Source: Verrucomicrobiota bacterium
Lineage (GTDB): Bacteria; Verrucomicrobiota; Verrucomicrobiia; Opitutales; Opitutaceae
Assembly: GCA_016222805.1 (NCBI GenBank)
Contig: JACRQG010000004.1
Location: 124,001-188,000 of the forward strand
Direction of reading: 5' to 3'
Length of the DNA: 64,000 bases
This document shows, piece by piece, positions 60,402 to 64,000 of this stretch. The position numbers and the translations under genes are program-made. The notes beneath the pieces are model-generated. The model searched no databases. It was not told where the DNA came from and saw only the letters and a list, made by a program, of their open reading frames with translations. How positions within the stretch are numbered: the first letter of the stretch is position 1; the number at the start of each line of letters is the position of its first letter.

Positions 60402-60447
60402 ATTGTAACGCCCCCGTCGTTCGCAAAACAACGGAGTAGGATTTTGC
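60402..60447 (-). promoter_or_regulatory. Candidate promoter with overlapping operator for the fucose operon
   Basis: On the - strand TTGTTT (60426-60431) and TACAAT (60402-60407, five of six consensus bases) are 18 bases apart, placing transcription start about 75 bases before the symporter ATG. An inverted repeat GCAAAA (60423-60428) / TTTTGC (60442-60447) covers the -35 box, where a LacI- or GntR-type regulator could bind. No regulator gene is nearby. The call rests on sequence match and position only. Confidence 0.4.
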
Positions 60448-60660
60448 ACATGCGCGACCGGGGGAGCGCGACCGAGGGCGGCCCGCCTGACTGCAGCGAG
60501 GAGCCACGACAGGTGCCACCCGCCAAAGGAGTTGCCACCTCTGACCCGCTTGGACGGAATGGCGCCTCCTCCCATTGGGCTCGTGGCCTGTCCCAGCGGA
60601 CCAAATCTCCGAACTCGGGCATCGTCCCTCGGGCTGGATTCCTCGCGCCACGCGACCAGG

Positions 60661-60745
60661 CGCACGCAAGGCCGTCACGGGCGCAGAGGGGAAGCGGAGG
60701 CTCGCTTCGTGGCTTGGCGCCTTGGCGCGCCAGCTCGGTTTGGGC
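60661..60745. repeat. CTTGGCGCGCCA-type dispersed repeat, copy 3
   Basis: CGTGGCTTGGCGC (60708-60720) is followed by CTTGGCGCGCCAGCTCGGTT (60721-60740), then TGGG. The left part has ACGCAAGGCCGTCACGGGCG. It aligns with copies at 48265 and 49788 but carries a small duplication of CTTGGCGC. Confidence 0.5.
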
Positions 60746-60814
60746 GTTTGAACCCTCCCGGATCTCCTTGGCCACCACCCGCCCGCCTGGAACCAAGGGC
60801 CTCTGCGAGGGCGG

Positions 60815-61723
60815 TCAGGACTTGGGTTCTTCGCCGGTTTTGCTTCGCACCGCCGCCACCGTTTGGATGACCAGCTTTTCGCTAAAACCCGCCGCAAAGC
60901 CCAGCGCCAGCGCCAAGGCTCGCGTCAGTTTTTCGGCATCCACCAAGCTGAACACGCCCGACCGGACGAACCAGTAGAGGAACAATGCCGACGCGACGCC
61001 GACGAGCGGACGGGCGAAGGTGACGGAGTACTGGAGCAGTTGATCCGGGAGCTTGGTGCGGCCGAGCCGCGACAGCTGGAATACTGCGCTGACGCACGCG
61101 CCGATGCCACCCATCAGCGCCACGGCCAGCAGCTCACCGGCGGTGCCGTCGCCTGTGCAGCCGCAGCCGTCCAGGCGCCACAGCACCAGGAGCAGGGCGA
61201 CGACCTGGGCTGCCAGCACGGCAACAATCACGGTCAGTTGTGCGCTGGCGAGCTGCACGCCGAGGTGCACGCAGTTGTGCCGCTCGTTCATTATTTTCGT
61301 GGCGTTCTGCAGCGCCGTGCCCAGCTCCGGCACCGGCGGCCTGCCGGCATGGCCTTCGCGGAGCTCGGCCGCGGCGCGCTTGAGCAGATCGTCGTTGAGC
61401 AGCTTGCGTACGGCCTCGCGCCGCCACCCGTCGAGCTTGGCATCGGATTCCGTCCGAAGTTCGATGGCCCGCTGCGTCAGTTCGGCAGGGGGCGCTCCAC
61501 CGAGCAGCTCGCGGCGCGCCTCGCCGAGATGCATCCACGCCTGCTGCAATCCGTCCTTCTTGCCGGCCGCGGCCCTGGCGGCGTCGAGCAGGCTGCGGGC
61601 CGCCACCGCCCAGGCTGGCGGGGTGTCGGCGGGACGGAGCCGCGCCCACTCGGCTTCACTGGCCGCCAACGCGGACTCGAAGCGCGTCTTCTCCAAATCG
61701 TCGCGGGAGAATAGCCAGCTCAC
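60815..61723 (-). CDS. Hypothetical membrane protein with cytosolic helical domain
   Basis: 302 residues, unrecognised. Residues 1-150 are charged and helical (LEKTRFESALAASEAEWARL, AWMHLGEARRELLGG, LRTESDAKLDGWRREAVRKL). Three or four membrane helices follow (LTVIVAVLAAQVVALLLVLW, LLAVALMGGIGACVSAVFQL, VGVASALFLYWFV). The C-terminus reads ALALGFAAGFSEKLVIQTVA; GFSE...V resembles membrane proteins with a cytosolic sensor head, but this is weak. Its ATG overlaps the stop of the Nudix gene (ATGA), so the two are co-expressed. Confidence 0.7.
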   Translation of the reverse strand: MSWLFSRDDLEKTRFESALAASEAEWARLRPADTPPAWAVAARSLLDAARAAAGKKDGLQQAWMHLGEARRELLGGAPPAELTQRAIELRTESDAKLDGWRREAVRKLLNDDLLKRAAAELREGHAGRPPVPELGTALQNATKIMNERHNCVHLGVQLASAQLTVIVAVLAAQVVALLLVLWRLDGCGCTGDGTAGELLAVALMGGIGACVSAVFQLSRLGRTKLPDQLLQYSVTFARPLVGVASALFLYWFVRSGVFSLVDAEKLTRALALALGFAAGFSEKLVIQTVAAVRSKTGEEPKS

Positions 61724-62205
61724 GGTGGCAAGGATGTATCCGCACCGACTTCGCGCACCAGCCTGCGCTCGGAGTCGTGGCTCAGCAGTTGGATCGCCTC
61801 GCCGGGAGTGACCCAGCGCACCTCCTTGACCTCGGGGTTGGGCGTGAAGGTGTGCGTGCCGGCGAGGTGCATGTGCCAGAAAGAGACCTCCTTGGGCCGG
61901 CCCTTCTTCGTGTAGCGGGTCTTGCCCGCGAATGATCCGAGCTTCACCTGGATCGCGCCGCCCAGTTCTTCGCTGACCTCGCGCACGGCGGTGCGATCGA
62001 GCTTCTCCCCGGGTTCCTGACGACCCTTGGGCAGTGTCCAGTCATCGTATTGGCGGCGGCGGATGACGGCCAGCCGGCGCACCTGGCCGCTCGCGGCATC
62101 CCAGACCAGGCCGCCGGCCGCGAGTTCAGGTCCGGCGATCCCCGCAGTCTCGCCTCCCTCCCTCTTCGCCGATCGGCCGCGCAACTGCTTTTTTCCTTTC
62201 CGCAT
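61720..62205 (-). CDS. Nudix hydrolase
   Basis: 161 residues from the ATG at 62205. A basic 30-residue start (MRKGKKQLRGRSAKREGGET) precedes the Nudix fold: AAGGLVWDAASGQVRRLAVI, YDDWTLPKGRQEPGEKLD, and the Nudix box G-x5-E-x7-REVSEELGG. It hydrolyses a nucleoside-diphosphate-linked compound; the WTLPKG and KKGRPKEVSFWHM segments recall diadenosine-polyphosphate or diphosphoinositol-type members. Translation is coupled to the membrane protein downstream (ATGA overlap). Confidence 0.85.
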   Translation of the reverse strand: MRKGKKQLRGRSAKREGGETAGIAGPELAAGGLVWDAASGQVRRLAVIRRRQYDDWTLPKGRQEPGEKLDRTAVREVSEELGGAIQVKLGSFAGKTRYTKKGRPKEVSFWHMHLAGTHTFTPNPEVKEVRWVTPGEAIQLLSHDSERRLVREVGADTSLPP

Positions 62206-62312
62206 GATTGGGGTGACTGAACCGCGGTTACTTTCTCTCGGCGGCCTGCGGGCGCAATGACCAAGTTGGACGCGGTCACTCCACCAGGCAGCAGGTTGAA
62301 AGGCCGAGGCGA

Positions 62313-63722
62313 TCAGGTGCCGGCGTAGGCCGCAAACTGCCGAAGTCGCGGCTCCGCCGTGGATTGGTTCGCCGAGAAGCGCAGCGCGGTCACCTCCAGG
62401 GGTGCGAAGACCTCGAGGCGTTTGTGCCCGATGGACTGGCCGCGGGCGATCTCCGCCCATTCGCCGTCGGGGCGGCGGCCGGAGACGACGTAGCGGCGGA
62501 CGCGCTCGCCGAGGGCGATGTCCTCCTGCAGGACGACACTCGAAACCCGGGTGGCGGCGGGCAGCGTCAGCTCGACGACCGCGCCGTGACCGGAGGTTTC
62601 GGCGACGGGCCGGCCCCAGCGGCGGCGGATTTCGCGCCCGAACTCGGCGAGCCTCCGGAGGTCGTGCTCTGGCACGAGCCCGTCGGGCGTCACAACCTCC
62701 CCGAGGATGAAGTTGCAGTTGCGACCGACGGAATCGAGGTACATCTGCACCAGCCGGTCGAGCGGCTCGACGGCGTGCTCCTGATCCGGAGCCCAGAACC
62801 AGCTGTGAACCTTGTTCGCCCCGCGCAGCGGCACATCGACCATCCCGGGCGACCAGACCGTGCCGTCGGGATCGCCGGTGCCGAGAATGTTCTTCCAGGC
62901 GGGGGCGTTGTGCGAGAGTTCCCCGACCTGGCCCGGCATGGTGGCCCAGCAGGGGTAGTTCGCGTAGCCCTTCTCGTTGCCGATCCAGCGGTGCTCGGAG
63001 CGATCCCGGCAGTGGTAGAAGACACTGTTGGGCTGATGGCGGTCGAAGATCGGCAGCATGTCGGGGCCGCCTTCGGCCGGGGTCTTGGTGCCGGCGTCGA
63101 ACCAGATCTGCACGAGCGGACCGTAGCGCGAGCAGAGCTCCTCCAGCTGCTTTTCGGCGATCCGGTTGTAGGCGGCCTGGGCCGGCGTGCCCCGGCCCTT
63201 ACCCCAGTCGGCGTAATAACCCCAGACCTGCTGGTAGACGTTGCGATGCGTACTGAAGTAGAGGCCCGGCTTGATGCCGGCCCGGCGGCAGGAGGCGACG
63301 AAGTCCGCGACGACATCTCCCTTGCCGCCGCGCCAGGAGGTTTGCTTCAGGCCGTAGGGGTAGAGGTCGCTCTGCCACTGCAGGAAGCCGTTGAAGTGTG
63401 TGGCGGTGAAGAGGGCGTAGCGCGCGCCGCAGGCCTTGGCGGCCTCGATCCACTGGTCGGTGTCGAGCTGCCGCGGTTGATAGAGATTTGGATCGAACGT
63501 CCGGCGGACGGCGTTGTTGCCGGTCCGGTCGCCGGCGGCGGTGGGCAGGTCGAAATGGTAGATCACGCCCACTTCACACTCCTGCCACGCGAGCTGGGCC
63601 GGCGTGGGAACGGGCCGGCGGGGAAGATCGCCACCCTGGGCGGCGCGCGTGAGTGCCGAGGGCCAGGCCGCGCCTGCGAGCAGCGAGGATCCGGCGTGGA
63701 GGAATTGGCGGCGGGTGATCAT
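62313..63722 (-). CDS. Divergent GH29 alpha-L-fucosidase with Tat signal
   Basis: 469 residues. The Tat signal is MITRRQFLHAGSSLLAGAAW. GH29 features include LAWQECEVGVIYHFDLPTAA, ALFTATHFNGFLQW (replacing HHDGF of typical members), GLYFSTHRNVYQ and LVQIWFDAG with Asp209 as likely nucleophile. The C-terminal 90 residues form a beta-domain (TLPAATRVSSVVLQEDIALG, LEVTALRFSAN). It is shorter and clearly different from the GH29 at 52963, suggesting another linkage or substitution pattern. It lies 94 bp downstream of a TonB-dependent receptor gene on the same strand. Confidence 0.85.
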   Translation of the reverse strand: MITRRQFLHAGSSLLAGAAWPSALTRAAQGGDLPRRPVPTPAQLAWQECEVGVIYHFDLPTAAGDRTGNNAVRRTFDPNLYQPRQLDTDQWIEAAKACGARYALFTATHFNGFLQWQSDLYPYGLKQTSWRGGKGDVVADFVASCRRAGIKPGLYFSTHRNVYQQVWGYYADWGKGRGTPAQAAYNRIAEKQLEELCSRYGPLVQIWFDAGTKTPAEGGPDMLPIFDRHQPNSVFYHCRDRSEHRWIGNEKGYANYPCWATMPGQVGELSHNAPAWKNILGTGDPDGTVWSPGMVDVPLRGANKVHSWFWAPDQEHAVEPLDRLVQMYLDSVGRNCNFILGEVVTPDGLVPEHDLRRLAEFGREIRRRWGRPVAETSGHGAVVELTLPAATRVSSVVLQEDIALGERVRRYVVSGRRPDGEWAEIARGQSIGHKRLEVFAPLEVTALRFSANQSTAEPRLRQFAAYAGT

Positions 63723-63816
63723 GACGGGAGGGCGGACGCGTTTGAGGGTGGCTTGCGACGTGTGCTTTCGTGGGTCTGGTGGATTTCGTGGTGACCGCTG
63801 CTGACCTGGTTCCGGC

Positions 63817-64000
63817 TCAGAAGCTGACCGTGTTGGTCCAGACGTACTGACGCGGTTCGCCGACGTAGGTGGCGAACAGCGCGTTCTCGACGGTGTAGCC
63901 CAGTGTGCCGCTGGGTCGGATCTCGACCTGGTAGCGGTTGAAGAGGTTGTTCACGTTGAGCTGCCCGCGGTAAAGGTAGCGGCCGAACTTGCGCGTGTAG
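63817..64000 (-). CDS. TonB-dependent receptor, C-terminal fragment
   Basis: The last 61 codons of a gene that begins beyond the window edge. The sequence shows typical final barrel strands: YLYRGQLNVNNLFNRYQVE, GYTVENALFATYVGEPRQY, and the terminal TNTVSF with C-terminal Phe. NVNNLFN and GEPR are hallmarks of these receptors in Opitutaceae-type genomes. Being directly upstream of a fucosidase on the same strand, it probably imports the glycan or its fragments. Confidence 0.85.
   Translation of the reverse strand, partial: YTRKFGRYLYRGQLNVNNLFNRYQVEIRPSGTLGYTVENALFATYVGEPRQYVWTNTVSF

Larger units (their letters stand above)
60319..60814. other. 496-bp gene-free stretch upstream of the fucose operon
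   Basis: No gene is supported. It holds the candidate promoter/operator of the symporter gene (60402-60447) near one end and a copy of the CTTGGCGCGCCA repeat (60661-60745) near the other, close to the end of the next upstream gene. Confidence 0.55.

Noticed and set aside
1-64000. CRISPR arrays, rRNA genes, insertion sequences with transposase
   Set aside because: No regularly spaced direct repeats, rRNA-like sequence or transposase-like protein was seen; the repeats present are palindromic and irregularly placed.

Overview
The window reads as a high-GC chromosome segment from a Verrucomicrobiota bacterium, most likely close to Opitutaceae. This is an inference from content, because no rRNA or clean phylogenetic marker is present. 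The pointers are a VPEG-type exosortase-sorted protein, a rhombosortase beside its lipoprotein target, TonB-dependent receptors with a carboxypeptidase-like N-domain, sulfatases and alpha-L-fucosidases, a PPi-type phosphofructokinase, and response regulators ending in a CxYCKK...CPxC module. No transposase, CRISPR array or phage gene was found.

Layout: 1-11.4 kb (mainly +) holds a Cys/Met PLP enzyme, a 1864-residue secreted nuclease/Ig/MBG mosaic protein, a repeat-rich lipoprotein, and an eboD/eboF-like pair. 11.5-14.3 kb (-) holds PPi-phosphofructokinase and adenylosuccinate lyase. 14.5-21.5 kb is a peptide-natural-product (RiPP) locus. On the + strand it has a SurA/PpiC-like protein, a C39-peptidase ABC exporter with two cyclic-nucleotide-binding domains, and a HlyD protein, joined by stop/start overlaps. 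Convergently on the - strand it has a SPASM radical SAM maturase and, just upstream of it, an unannotated 54-codon gene at 21336-21500. That gene encodes a textbook double-glycine precursor with the core AVLVLGCAHCPAPLQRK. 21.7-25.9 kb carries an ABC-F ATPase, a DMT transporter and a deoxyhypusine-synthase-like enzyme. 26-35.5 kb is a signalling block: an 1828-residue hybrid kinase, two REC-CxxC regulators, a YyaL-type protein and SlyX.

35.5-45.1 kb: a TonB-dependent receptor, a Tat-exported DegT-type aminotransferase, the rhombosortase/rhombotarget pair, a sulfatase, a GH99-like lipoprotein and a CAU tRNA. Directly behind the tRNA is a compositionally different block (45.18-47.86 kb) with a TIR-domain protein, a lysine-rich protein and a barrel-like exported protein, which looks like a small island. 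48.6-50.7 kb: a cysteine-less thioredoxin-fold lipoprotein and the VPEG-CTERM protein.

51.2-64 kb, almost all on the - strand, is a sulfated-fucose-glycan utilisation region. It contains a sodium symporter, a lipoprotein form of sugar mutarotase, an SDR dehydrogenase, L-fuconate dehydratase and a uroporphyrinogen-decarboxylase-like protein in one tight run, followed by a GH29 fucosidase with a CBM32-like tail and a sulfatase. Further upstream lie a Nudix hydrolase, a membrane protein, a second (Tat-exported, divergent) GH29 and the C-terminus of another TonB-dependent receptor. The apparent logic is outer-membrane uptake, desulfation, fucose release, symport, and the non-phosphorylating route through L-fuconate. 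Several families of short palindromic repeats are scattered through the intergenic gaps.
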